A stretch of DNA of 64,000 nt from Paraburkholderia caffeinitolerans (GTDB taxonomy: Bacteria > Pseudomonadota > Gammaproteobacteria > Burkholderiales > Burkholderiaceae): the NCBI RefSeq assembly GCF_902859945.1, contig NZ_CADIKL010000011.1:124001-188000 (forward strand), read 5' to 3'. The notes beneath the pieces are model-generated. The model was given only the letters and a program-made list of their open reading frames with translations. It had not been told where the DNA came from and did not search any database. This document shows positions 42,791-51,891 of this stretch, piece by piece. Each line of letters starts with the position of its first letter. Position 1 is the first letter of the stretch. The position numbers and the translations under genes were made by a program.

Positions 42791-44035
42791 ATGAATCACT
42801 TCCTGCATTCAGGATCACGAAGAATAGACGGCACGGCACCGACCGCTGCGGATATTCTGCAGGATACGCAGAATTTCTCGCTGGTACTGGGCGGCCCCCT
42901 TTTCCAGCTTCTGCGCCGGACGCGCATGGCCGACGATGCGCTGGAACTGGTGCGCCAGCGGGTTCTCGTCATCTCGCTCGTGGCGTGGCTACCGCTACTG
43001 GCGCTGGCCGCCCTGGACGGGCATTTGCTTGACAAGCGCGTGGCCATGCCATTCCTGCTGGACCTCGAAGTTCACATCCGCTTCCTTGTGGCAGTGCCCC
43101 TTTTGATCATCGCTGAGCTGGTTGTGCATCGGCGCCTGCGTCCGATCGCGCGAGCATTCCTCGACCGGAAGATCATTCCGGAAGCGTCGACGGCGCGGTT
43201 CGATGAGGCAATCAGGTCGGTATTCCGTCTGCGCAATTCCGTGTTTGCCGAGCTGCTGATGATCGCTCTGGTGTACGGTGTTGGTGTCCTTGTCGTGTGG
43301 CGCCAATACACCGCAATGCAAACGACTTCGACATGGTACGCAGCACCCACCCCCGGAGGCTTGAAACTTTCGCTCGCCGGATACTGGTATGCCTACGTGA
43401 GCGTTCCGTTATTCCAGTTCCTACTGATCCGCTGGTATTTCCGGCTGTTCGTCTGGACGCGGTTTCTCTGGCAGGTGTCGCGCATCGAACTAAGCCTCGT
43501 TCCGACTCATCCCGATCGCGTCGGCGGTCTTGGGTTCCTTGCCAATACGGTCTATGCATTCACAGCGCTCCTTGCTGCGCACGGCGCAATGCTCGCTGCG
43601 CAGTTCGCCAACCGCATTTTCTACGCCGGGGTCGCACTCACCGAATTCAAGGTGGAAACAGGATCGATGGTTCTCTTCCTGCTGTGCCTGGTCTTTGGTC
43701 CTTTACTGGTCTTCGCGCCACAACTGGCCCAGGCGAAGCGGGCAGGCCTGAGTGAATACGGTGCCCTAGCGCAACGGTACGTGCACGCATTCGACGCCAA
43801 GTGGCTGCGCGGAGACTCGTCCAGCGACGAGGCGTTGGTGGGCAGCGCCGACATTCAGTCGCTCGCGGATCTCGCCAACAGTTTCGACGTTATCCGAACC
43901 ATGCGTATCGCGCCCATTACCAAAGATGCCGTTGTTCGCCTCGCAGCCGCGGTACTTGTGCCAATTGTGCCGCTGGCACTCACGATGATGTCGCTGGAAG
44001 ATCTGCTGAAAAGACTGTTCGGATTGGTATTCTGA
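42791..44035 (+). CDS. multi-pass inner-membrane protein of unknown function
   Basis: A 414-residue protein with about six hydrophobic segments: near residues 60-75, 95-115, 155-175, 205-225, 270-320 and 385-405. Arginine-rich cytosolic loops separate them. ATG at 42791 is preferred for its GGGAG site; an ATG at 42728 overlaps the previous gene and would add 21 residues. I do not recognise the family. Coupling to the coiled-coil protein suggests a two-part membrane system. Confidence 0.7.
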   Translation: MNHFLHSGSRRIDGTAPTAADILQDTQNFSLVLGGPLFQLLRRTRMADDALELVRQRVLVISLVAWLPLLALAALDGHLLDKRVAMPFLLDLEVHIRFLVAVPLLIIAELVVHRRLRPIARAFLDRKIIPEASTARFDEAIRSVFRLRNSVFAELLMIALVYGVGVLVVWRQYTAMQTTSTWYAAPTPGGLKLSLAGYWYAYVSVPLFQFLLIRWYFRLFVWTRFLWQVSRIELSLVPTHPDRVGGLGFLANTVYAFTALLAAHGAMLAAQFANRIFYAGVALTEFKVETGSMVLFLLCLVFGPLLVFAPQLAQAKRAGLSEYGALAQRYVHAFDAKWLRGDSSSDEALVGSADIQSLADLANSFDVIRTMRIAPITKDAVVRLAAAVLVPIVPLALTMMSLEDLLKRLFGLVF

Positions 44036-44209
44036 AAGCAGGCATGGTTGGTTTGCTCAACCTGGTATCCGGCCCGTAGCGGCATTGAGTGGCTGCCGCT
44101 CCTCTCTGGTTCGCGTGCCGAGCGACTGTTTTGCACTCTGATAGCTACCGTGAAATCTCTTCCGGTTCGACCGCAGCAATTCAAGTTGAGCACGCAGTAA
44201 AATTCAGGC

Positions 44210-44524
44210 ATGAAGAAGATCAAGTCGCCCTATCACGGTTTTCGTTTTCCCGCGGCCATCATCAGCTGCGCGGTACGGTGGCACCACCGTTTCAATCTGA
44301 GCCTGAGCGATATCGAGAAACGGCTGCTCGAGAGGGGCGTAACGGTTACGTACGAATCGGTGCGTAACTGGTGCGACCGTTTCGGCGAACAGTTTGCTCG
44401 TCGTGCAAAAGCCGCGCGCGGAAAGGCTTCTGCAATGCGCTTCTTCAAGCGGATTGCAATTTGGCATCAACGGACTGCCGTCGGCGCTGCATTTTATTCC
44501 GGATGCCAATGTATTTTGCGCTGA
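44210..44524 (+). mobile_element. truncated IS6-family transposase
   Basis: The first 65 residues (YHGFRFPAAIISCAVRWHHRFNLSLSD, then GVTVTYESVRNWCDRFGEQFA) match the N-terminal HTH region of IS6/IS26-type transposases. The homology ends at residue 70, before the DDE catalytic domain. No terminal repeats could be paired. It is a dead remnant at the boundary between the catabolic and stress regions. The 173 bp that follow hold no recognisable gene. Confidence 0.75.
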
Positions 44525-44697
44525 TTTCGCTCGTGCCCCTCAATTTGACAATGCCATTCAGATGCCGTTGGCGCAGACCCGCGAAGGGGGTGATAAAGGA
44601 CGACGCCTCGCTTGCGCAGTCTTCGGGCTTTCAGCCGAACGTAAGCCGTGTCATGCAACCACCTGCGTGCGCATTGGTTGATTTTTTTCGACCCGTA

Positions 44698-45045
44698 CTA
44701 CAGGGCGTACTGCAGCGCAAGATCAAACGCAATCACAGCCATCGAATAACTCAGGCCGGCCAGAAGATTCGAAACGCGGTGCCTGAAATCGTGATGTCGG
44801 CCGATTGACGCGCCAGTCAAGAAAATGCCCCCGACAACGGCCTGAACTCCAACGAACACCAGCATGAGCAGGAACTCATATCCCATGGACCTGAAATTCG
44901 AGAAATGCATTCCGTAGTCGTAGATCCATCTGCCCACTCGATGAAACTCATACATCAAAAGGATGATTGGAAATACGTAGCTGACGACGTAAGTCGGCAC
45001 CGTTGCATGCCGCAACTCGATATTGAAATGATGGGTGGCTCGCAT
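44698..45045 (-). CDS. small membrane protein, possible FNR-regulated
   Basis: A 115-residue protein with three hydrophobic segments (YVVSYVFPIILLMYEF, YEFLLMLVFVGVQAVVGGIFLTG and a final AGLSYSMAVIAFDLALQY). ATG at 45045 has an optimal GGAGGAG site; the longer ORF is not supported. No family is recognised. An FNR-like box lies about 135 bp upstream. Confidence 0.65.
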   Translation of the reverse strand: MRATHHFNIELRHATVPTYVVSYVFPIILLMYEFHRVGRWIYDYGMHFSNFRSMGYEFLLMLVFVGVQAVVGGIFLTGASIGRHHDFRHRVSNLLAGLSYSMAVIAFDLALQYAL

Positions 45046-45179
45046 GATCGCTCCTCCACAGGTCTCTCGGTCACAGATCCCGATACGGCTGGTTTTGGGA
45101 ATAATGGAAATCCACAATTCGCCGACTTCAATACGAGTCGGTCTTTAATTCACCATGTTCTTGTTTGCGCGCAGAAGCA

Positions 45180-45193
45180 TTGATTTGGATCAA
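45180..45193. promoter_or_regulatory. FNR/ANR box 1
   Basis: TTGAT-TTGG-ATCAA is a perfect match to the FNR/ANR consensus TTGAT-N4-ATCAA. It lies in the 514-bp gap between the divergent small membrane gene and the hemerythrin-like gene; nothing else in that gap is recognised. Confidence 0.8.
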
Positions 45194-45559
45194 AGTCAGA
45201 TACCGATTGAGGTCCGATGCAACCAACCGGAGATCGCACTGGCAGCATTGCAGCGCGGCGGGGGGCACTTATCTGAACCTGGCGGTCGATTGAACGTCCG
45301 ATAGACGCAGTCGCCGAGTAGCAGTTCGTGACGGGAACGGACTCAATGATCGGTAGCCAGGTTCGATCCAAGGGAAGTCATATCGACGGCTTCGACGAAA
45401 CAGCCGGCCGAGCCATCCGCTGAATTGACCGAGATCAAATCCCTCCTCCGTGCGGCGCGCATATTGAGTAAGACTCGCGGCCGTCCTTGAGGTGCCTTCC
45501 CAGCACACCCCATCGCGTTGCACTTTACTTGGCCAGCCGCCCTTGTTACGGAGCCTGAC

Positions 45560-46141
45560 GTGGAACATCCCACTCTACGTAGTGCGATACAAGTGATGCT
45601 GAGCGAACACCGACGCCTTGCGAGCGTTGTCAGCGGCATGCTCCGCGTGGTCGATGACATGGTATGCAGTGCTGGTTCGACCAGCGCAATGCTCATGCGC
45701 GCGATGCTCTACTTCATACAGGAATTTCCCGACCAGATTCACCACCCGAAGGAAGAGCAATACCTGTTTGGCCGACTTCGCGAGCGTACCGACGAGTGTA
45801 ACGGCGTCATCGAGGAACTCGAGCGTCAGCACGATGAAGGTGGACAACGTATTCGCGCACTCGAACGTGCGCTCACACGCTATGAACTGGCAGGCGCCGA
45901 CATGCTGCCTGCCTTGCGGGAGGAAGTCAGGAATTATGCAGACTTCTACGCCCGACACCGGCTGCTTGAAGAGTCCGTGATCCTGCCCGCCGCGCAGCGC
46001 TATCTGACTGCCGCCGACTGGGTAGAAATTGATGAGGCGTTCGGCGCAAATCGCGATCCGTTCGAGAGCATCGAAAACGAGAGCAATCTCGGTGATCTTT
46101 ATGCGCTGATCGTTCAAACGATGCCCAACGCGCAGTCCTGA
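45560..46141 (+). CDS. hemerythrin HHE cation-binding domain protein
   Basis: The 193-residue helical protein has the HHE pattern: SEHRRLASVVSGML, FPDQIHHPKEEQYLF, RQHDEGGQRI and ARHRLLEESVILPAA supply the His and Glu ligands of an iron pair. Such proteins respond to oxygen, nitric oxide or iron. GTG at 45560 with CGGAG six bases upstream is preferred over a TTG at 45518. It may be controlled by FNR box 1. Confidence 0.82.
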   Translation: MEHPTLRSAIQVMLSEHRRLASVVSGMLRVVDDMVCSAGSTSAMLMRAMLYFIQEFPDQIHHPKEEQYLFGRLRERTDECNGVIEELERQHDEGGQRIRALERALTRYELAGADMLPALREEVRNYADFYARHRLLEESVILPAAQRYLTAADWVEIDEAFGANRDPFESIENESNLGDLYALIVQTMPNAQS

Positions 46142-46286
46142 GCGCAAATTTTTCTTTATTTCAACCACCATTTCGTTAGTATTTCAGAGTTTTATTTCTC
46201 GCGCTGGCAGAGCACGAGTCTGGGAGTGCAACCACCGCAGGAGACCATTCGACGCCCCTCAGGGCTTATGGGTTTGGCTGCTGGTT

Positions 46287-46535
46287 TCAACGATCATCGC
46301 AGACGTGGCACATCGCAGGTACTTTCCCCCTCGGCGGGAACACGCACCATGACCCGTCATCGTGACGAAAGAAGACGATCGTGACAAACCCCACGGGTGT
46401 TTGCCTCTCAAAGCGGACGAATCGGGAGCGTGACGTCTGAGCGCGACCGATCTGCACGAGGCGGGCAGGCGTCCGCTGAGTCGGCGCGAGCCACTTGTCG
46501 ACGAGGGAGCGCAGAGAGTAAGCGGTGGTGCCCAT
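46287..46535 (-). CDS. small conserved hypothetical protein
   Basis: An 82-residue product beginning MGTTAYSLRSLVDKWLAP and containing VTIVFFRHDDGSWCVFPPRG, with a C-terminal C-H-V-C pair. GAGGA lies eight bases before the ATG. Codon use is plausible in this frame, unlike that of the overlapping larger ORF. No function is assigned. Confidence 0.55.
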   Translation of the reverse strand: MGTTAYSLRSLVDKWLAPTQRTPARLVQIGRAQTSRSRFVRFERQTPVGFVTIVFFRHDDGSWCVFPPRGKVPAMCHVCDDR

Positions 46536-46788
46536 AACACATTCCTCACGATCCGATTCCGATGGCTCTGCTGCAAGAGCGTAGCGTCAATTCCAGTATG
46601 GTTCGTGAATCGGGCGTCCGGTATCAGCGCGGACTGGAAATCACGTAGTCGACCGCCCGCCGCCGTAGGCGAAAGACTACGTAGCCTGATCCGGTCGATC
46701 GGTTGAACCGGCCAGCGCCTCATAAGGCAGGCGCGTTGTGCGCCCCCGCCCCTGCGTATCGACAGTACCTTCAGCCGATTTCAGGTCA

Positions 46789-47838
46789 AGTCACGCGCCG
46801 CACTTGCCAACCAGATCCGCGGGCTTCTTGGCGAATTCGGTATCGCACTGCCACAGGGTGTCCATGCGAATGCTGCCGGCAATCTGGATGGCGACGACAC
46901 GCGCGGCGCCACCGGTCAGCGTTCCGGTCTTGTCGAAGAACCGCGTTCGCTCCGTTGCCAGCTATTCGAGCGCTGCTCCGCCCTTGATCAGCACGCCGCG
47001 ACGCGCGCATCGCGAGATGCCCGAAACAATGGCTACCGGCGCGGCAAGGATCAGGGGACAAGGCGTGGCGACGACGAGCACGGCGAGCGCCCGCTCGATC
47101 TCGCCGGTACCGATCCAGCTTCCGCCCGCCATCACGAGTGTGCAGGCGACAAACCACCAGGCGTAGCGAGCCGCACGGCCGGACTGCAGTCGCGCTGCGT
47201 CATTTCCACCATCCGCACGATGCCGGCAAAGGTGCTGTGCGCCGCGGTGGCCGACGCGATCATCTCGAACGTCGGCCCCGCATTGATCGCGCCGCTTCGC
47301 GCCGTCGCGCCACCTTCGTGCGTGCACAGATGCGACTCTCCAGTCAGCGTCGACTCGTCCAGTTCGGCATTTCCAGCCAGCGTTCCGCCGACCGGCACGA
47401 TGTCCGCGTGACGCACCATCAAGCGGTCGCCGACCGCAAAATGCTCCAGCGACACCCTGTTCCACTGTCCCGCTTCCAGACGGGTCGCGTTTCGTGGCGC
47501 ATGGCTCAGCAGCGCGGTCATTTCAGCGCACGCGATTGTCCGCATAGGCCTCCAGGGCCCGGCCGCTCGCGAGCATCAGGGCGATAACCGCAGCCGTCAG
47601 CCATTCGCCCAGAAGCAGCGCGAATGCGATGGCGAGCACCGAAAAAATATCGACACCGCCCTCTCGGCGACGCAATGCCCTGGCCGTCGAGACGCCGAGC
47701 GACGCCAGAACCGGCAAAGCGCCGGCCATCCACTACAGGCGAGCGGCGTCAGGAAAGCCGGCTCCATCCAGCGCAAGGCCTGCAACCAAGCCGGTCACGC
47801 ACACTGCAAGCCAGACAAAATTCAGTGAGTGGATGACG
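46789..47838 (-). pseudogene. decayed heavy-metal P-type (P1B) ATPase
   Basis: Pieces of a CadA/ZntA-like ATPase occur in order but in different frames: membrane segments (FSVLAIAFALLLGEWLTAAVI), the actuator (AVGDRLMVRHADIVPV, DESTLTGES), the metal-binding CPC-type segment changed to VVATPCPLILAAPVAIV, and the phosphorylation motif DKTGTLTGG. At least two frameshifts (near 47530 and 47170) and two in-frame stops (near 47733 and 46972) break it. The nucleotide domain is missing after DKTGTLT, so the protein is not functional. Confidence 0.85.
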
Positions 47839-47905
47839 TCCCGCATGGCCGCTATGCGTCCTGTTCAGTCGAACTCGAATCATGCGCGCCCGGAACCGCA
47901 CACGA

Positions 47906-47919
47906 TTGATCTTCATCAA
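47906..47919. promoter_or_regulatory. FNR/ANR box 2
   Basis: TTGAT-CTTC-ATCAA, a perfect consensus match, lies about 65 bp before the universal stress protein start. It also lies upstream of the dead ATPase on the other strand. Confidence 0.8.
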
Positions 47920-47981
47920 TCGCGCGGACGGATTTGCGTTCACGGTAAGCGTGCCAGCCCTCACTACCGATCGAGACAGCC

Positions 47982-48968
47982 ATGACGACTCCCTCAATCG
48001 ACTCCAGCGCACCCGCGCCCATTGCGCGCATCCTGGTCGCCGTCGACGCGTCGCCAGCGTCGATGGCCGCGCTTCGATACCTAGGCCAACTGCTGGGCCC
48101 TGCATCGCGCCCTGCGATGCGCCCCGACATCTCGGTGCGCATCGTGAGCGTCGCGGAGAACCCGCGATCCCTCGTGCCGCTCGGGACCTGGGCGGCCGAG
48201 CAGCTCGACGCCGCGAGGGACGAAATTCACCGCGACGCGGAAAACGCCGCCCAGTTGGCGCTCGATGCATTGCACAGCTGCGGATCGCGCATCGACGCAG
48301 AGGTCATCGATCTTTGCAAGGACGGGGGCGATGTCGTGGACGCGATCGCCGACGCCGCATCGCGCTGGCCGGCCGACATGGTCGTTCTCGGCACGAGCCA
48401 CCCTCGAGGCCTCATGCGCTGGGTGGCAGGCGAGGTTTCCGCGCCGTTCGCACGACGTCTGCTTCGCTGGCCGGTGTTGCTCGTGCCCGCAGGCTACGCG
48501 GCGGATGAGGGTGAGGTTCCGTCGCGTATTCTGTTCGCGACCGATGGCAGCGAGGCATCATTCACCGCCTTGCGGACGGCCACGGCGCTTGCCACGCCTT
48601 ACGCGCACTGGTGCGCGATCTATGTGGTCGACCAGTTGCTGGTACCGGGCACCGGGGCTTTCGAACGAAAGCTCGAGGAACTGCTGAGCGCAGCCGGCGG
48701 CGTGGCTGTCGCGAAAGCACGCGCCGATCTCGCTGCGTGCAGGCAGGAAGGATGGGACGTCGAAACCGCGATAGTCAAAACCGCGAATTCATTTGACGAC
48801 GTATCGCATACGCTCGATCGCGAAGCGAAGCGCCGGAATGCGCAACTACTCGTGCTTGGCACACATGGGCGGCGCGGCCTGACACGCTGGCTGCTTGGCA
48901 GTGTCGCGGAGCGGGCCACGAGGCTCACATCCGTTCCCCTGCTTCTCGTACCGCCGGCAATGGAATGA
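47982..48968 (+). CDS. tandem universal stress protein (UspA x2)
   Basis: A 328-residue protein with two Usp domains (about 15-170 and 178-325). Each starts with an IL-x-A-x-D strand (RILVAVDASPAS, RILFATDGSEAS). The second has the ATP-binding G-2x-G-9x-G-S pattern (GTHGRRGLTRWLLGSVAERATR); the first is altered there (GTSHPRGLMRWVAGEVSAPFAR). Such proteins help cells survive oxygen and energy limits. FNR box 2 lies upstream. Confidence 0.88.
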   Translation: MTTPSIDSSAPAPIARILVAVDASPASMAALRYLGQLLGPASRPAMRPDISVRIVSVAENPRSLVPLGTWAAEQLDAARDEIHRDAENAAQLALDALHSCGSRIDAEVIDLCKDGGDVVDAIADAASRWPADMVVLGTSHPRGLMRWVAGEVSAPFARRLLRWPVLLVPAGYAADEGEVPSRILFATDGSEASFTALRTATALATPYAHWCAIYVVDQLLVPGTGAFERKLEELLSAAGGVAVAKARADLAACRQEGWDVETAIVKTANSFDDVSHTLDREAKRRNAQLLVLGTHGRRGLTRWLLGSVAERATRLTSVPLLLVPPAME

Positions 48969-49022
48969 GAGGGAATGGGCACCGCCCCCCTTCGGGGAGA
49001 CGGGTCGCGCCAGCATGCGGCC

Positions 49023-49979
49023 TCAAGCATCCGGCGCATCCGGGACGTCGACCAGCAGCAGCGGCGTCTGCGCAAGATGGGCGACCTGACTGGCGACGCT
49101 GCCCACCACGAGACGCTTCAGCCCCTGGCTACCGTGCATGCCCATGATCAGCAGATCCGCATGCCATTCGGCCGCCTCACGAACCAAGACGCGTGCGATG
49201 TCGTTGCTCGTTTCAGCGGTGCCGATAGTAGCCGTCGTTACGTTGATCGAGGCTCGCTCGAGGACCTGCCTGGCTGCCACAAGGGCTTTCGCGCCGCGAT
49301 CGAAGTCCTCCATTTCACGGTGCTCAACCGGCCATACCGGGGCAGGCGCGGCAACGCATACCGCGCGCAAAAGCGAGTTCGGCACCGCGAAGCGCAACCC
49401 ATACATTGCGCAATGCCGTGCATCTTCCGCGGCGTCGACCGCGAAGAGCATCCGTGCCGGCCAATCACCTTCGCCACCGGACCAGCCATGCGGGACGATC
49501 ATCAGCGGGCAATGGCACAGCCGTGTCAATGCTCCGGAGACGCTTGCCTCGATCAAGCGCAGCCACCGTCGGTGCTGCCGCGCCCCCACGACGACAAGCT
49601 CCGCGTGCCACGCAGTCGCCGCAGCGACGATGGCGTGTCCGATATCCGCGTCGTGCCAGGACATCTCGATCGTCTGTGTGTCAGCCCGAATGCCGGCGTT
49701 CGCGAAGAAGTCCGCCGCGTCCGCAAGCGCATCCTTTGCATCGTACCTATCCTGCACCCGATCGTCGCGCGACGACTCGGGAACCGGAATGGCCGCATTT
49801 TCGGGCAGCAAAACCGACGCTTCGCCCGGTGCCACGTTGACGATGCACACCACGCTATTGATTGGCGCCACGTCGCGAACAAACCTCAGCACGTCGTGTG
49901 AAACGTCTGATGTATCTATGGCGACGAACATTCTGAGCGGCATGCGTGCGTTCATTGTCGAATTCGCCCCATGGCCCAC
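49023..49979 (-). CDS. tandem universal stress protein (UspA x2), second copy
   Basis: A 318-residue protein with two Usp domains. The N-terminal domain is degenerate at the nucleotide loop (GARQHRRWLRLIEASVSGALT), while the second keeps G-2x-G-9x-G-S (GMHGSQGLKRLVVGSVASQVAH). It converges on the first Usp gene. Starts at 49979 and 49955 are both possible. FNR box 3 lies 90 bp upstream. Confidence 0.85.
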   Translation of the reverse strand: MGHGANSTMNARMPLRMFVAIDTSDVSHDVLRFVRDVAPINSVVCIVNVAPGEASVLLPENAAIPVPESSRDDRVQDRYDAKDALADAADFFANAGIRADTQTIEMSWHDADIGHAIVAAATAWHAELVVVGARQHRRWLRLIEASVSGALTRLCHCPLMIVPHGWSGGEGDWPARMLFAVDAAEDARHCAMYGLRFAVPNSLLRAVCVAAPAPVWPVEHREMEDFDRGAKALVAARQVLERASINVTTATIGTAETSNDIARVLVREAAEWHADLLIMGMHGSQGLKRLVVGSVASQVAHLAQTPLLLVDVPDAPDA

Positions 49980-50069
49980 ATGGCCCGCAAGCGGGTTACC
50001 GCGCCGTCCGGCACAGGATGATTACACCGCATCGATGAAGTAAGAATAGGAGTGGGCGGTACACGGCAG

Positions 50070-50083
50070 TTGATACAGGTCAA
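50070..50083. promoter_or_regulatory. FNR/ANR box 3
   Basis: TTGAT-ACAG-GTCAA differs from consensus at one base. It lies between the divergent Usp gene (49979) and the small membrane gene (50165). Confidence 0.7.
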
Positions 50084-50164
50084 TCTCGCCAGGTTCTCGC
50101 GACGTAAGCGGCCTCTCACGGTAACCGTCAAAGTTCTCTTCCTGTCACAGAGCGGAGTTCCGTC

Positions 50165-50512
50165 ATGAACAATATTTCGTTATCCATATCAATATGGGAG
50201 GGCAGCATCGCGCTGCTAATCGGTCTCGGCGTCTCCATTGCGTTCGCCGACAAACGCAACGCCCCGAATAACGCCAACAATGCCAGCTACAGTCCTGGCA
50301 TGATGGGTGGGTACGGTTGCGACCCGGGATTTCAGCTCGAAGGCGGCTATTTCAGCGTCTGGTTCGTGATCGCGCCACTGGCGTTGCTCGGTTTCGTCTA
50401 CTTGCTTACGAAGATCGACCGGAAAATACTGATCGAGCACCGCAAGCTCGCGTGGCGACGCTCGCTGAAGCGGCCCGATGACGTAGGCCAAGGCCACACC
50501 ACCAACTCTTGA
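50165..50512 (+). CDS. small two-helix membrane protein
   Basis: The 115-residue product has one hydrophobic helix at residues 12-28 and another at about 62-82 (YFSVWFVIAPLALLGFVYLL), with a Asn/Gly/Met-rich linker between them and a basic C-terminus. No family is recognised. It appears to be the first gene of a group with cytochromes b562 and b561. Confidence 0.6.
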   Translation: MNNISLSISIWEGSIALLIGLGVSIAFADKRNAPNNANNASYSPGMMGGYGCDPGFQLEGGYFSVWFVIAPLALLGFVYLLTKIDRKILIEHRKLAWRRSLKRPDDVGQGHTTNS

Positions 50513-50599
50513 TCGGCCGGGCATGGCACGTCCTTAAGCCTGCGTTAACCTTGTCTCCCCTACGCTTCCCGCATCGACACTCAAGAAACGACTACGAAC

Positions 50600-50974
50600 A
50601 TGGCCAGGCTTCCGCTCTCCCTTCGCGCGGGCTTGCTGTTGTGCGCTTTGCTTCTTGCCGCCCCGTCGTTCGCACAGGCAGGTGAGATCAAGGCACTGAT
50701 GAAAGACATGAAGCTGGCCATGCAGGGCGCGATGGCCAGCACCACGATGCCAGAACTAAGCGGCTATGTGGCCCGGCTCGAACGCGACGAGCAGCAAGCG
50801 AGTCGTCAGACCTGGCGCGACGACCAGCGCACCTACGACGAAGGCATGCAAGCGTTACGGCAACAGTTGGCCGAGGTGGATCAGGCCATCCGTGTGAACG
50901 ACATGAATGGCGCGAAGAAAGCGCTGCAAGAAATCAACAATACACGGAAGCATTATCACAACCTGCTCAGTTGA
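50600..50974 (+). CDS. cybC: cytochrome b562-family periplasmic protein
   Basis: A 124-residue protein with a signal peptide (cleavage near SFAQA) and four short helices. Candidate haem ligands are the Met in KALMKDMKLAMQ near the mature N-terminus and the His in NNTRKHYHNLLS at the C-terminus, as in cytochrome b562. It lies 37 bp before the cytochrome b561 gene. Confidence 0.8.
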   Translation: MARLPLSLRAGLLLCALLLAAPSFAQAGEIKALMKDMKLAMQGAMASTTMPELSGYVARLERDEQQASRQTWRDDQRTYDEGMQALRQQLAEVDQAIRVNDMNGAKKALQEINNTRKHYHNLLS

Positions 50975-51011
50975 CTGATTCGCACGTTCACTCGAGGATC
51001 GAACACAGTCC

Positions 51012-51572
51012 ATGGAAAAAATCTCGCGATATCCCCTCTCGGTCAGCCTGCTGCACTGGCTGCTCGCCGTTGCGCTGACCGGAAATCTCGTCATCGGCTG
51101 GATGCTCGACGACCGGGAGGATCTGGTCACCCTGCACAAGTCGATCGGCATTGCGGTCCTGGGCCTCGTCCTGATTCGCCTGGTAAACCGTGTGCGTATG
51201 CGGGGCCGGTTGCCGAAATCGGTCAACAAGGTGGGCACGCCAGCACACTTCGTGGAAACGGCCGTGCATCGTCTGTTCTATATATTGATGCTGGCTATAC
51301 CGCTGCTCGGGTGGATGAAGACCAATGCGGCGGGACACGCCGCCAGTTGCTTCGGACTCTTTTCGTTGCCTGCGCTGATACCGAGAAGCCGCGAGCTCTC
51401 GCACCTGCTCGGGCAGTTGCATTCGCTGACGGCCTACGGGCTCACTGCATTGATTGGCCTGCACGTGGCCGGAATCCTGGCACATCGGGTTTTCAAGACC
51501 CAAAATATCCTGCCACGCATGCTTCCCCTCTCTCCGCGAGGATCGAACAGTCAGGCGCATGCCCCTGAATAG
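51012..51572 (+). CDS. cytochrome b561, four-helix membrane haem protein
   Basis: A 186-residue protein with four membrane helices and the paired His positions of b-type haem sites: SLLHWLLAVAL in helix 1, LVTLHKSIGIAVLG in helix 2, and GQLHSLTAYGLTALIGLHVAGIL near the end. It passes electrons between quinol and periplasmic b562, which is encoded just upstream. A good terminator follows. Confidence 0.86.
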   Translation: MEKISRYPLSVSLLHWLLAVALTGNLVIGWMLDDREDLVTLHKSIGIAVLGLVLIRLVNRVRMRGRLPKSVNKVGTPAHFVETAVHRLFYILMLAIPLLGWMKTNAAGHAASCFGLFSLPALIPRSRELSHLLGQLHSLTAYGLTALIGLHVAGILAHRVFKTQNILPRMLPLSPRGSNSQAHAPE

Positions 51573-51684
51573 TCGAATTCTGCTGGTTGAAATTACGCGC
51601 GTAGTCGCACGTCTGGCCTTTCACTGAACCCCACCGCCAACGCCACGGCGGCTTTCAGACGAAGGAGCCACTCAGATTGCTGAC

Positions 51685-51718
51685 AACCCCACGTCTTTCG
51701 GAGCGTGGGGTTTCTTTT
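51685..51718 (+). terminator. Rho-independent terminator after cytochrome operon
   Basis: A 9-bp perfect stem (51685-51693 with 51704-51712) is followed by TTTCTTTT. It closes the 50165-51572 transcription unit. The remaining gap of about 320 bp has only this and FNR box 4. Confidence 0.85.
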
Positions 51719-51740
51719 GGTGCTCGCGCGTGCGAAACGA

Positions 51741-51754
51741 TTGATACACATCAA
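51741..51754. promoter_or_regulatory. FNR/ANR box 4
   Basis: TTGAT-ACAC-ATCAA is a perfect consensus match, about 140 bp before the ATG at 51892. Confidence 0.8.
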
Positions 51755-51891
51755 TCGTGACGGCGTGGAAACAAGCAAATCTGGGTGTTGGAACGGGTGT
51801 TTTCCTTGGGTGGCGATCATGTGCTGCGCTCGAGCAGAGGCGCGCGCACTCGAGGGCGAGCATACGGTTTTCACACCACGGAGAAAGCACC

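Noticed and set aside
46259..46723. 154-codon minus-strand ORF overlapping the 82-residue protein
   Set aside because: Ser/Arg-rich shadow composition; the overlapping frame has a ribosome site and better codon use.
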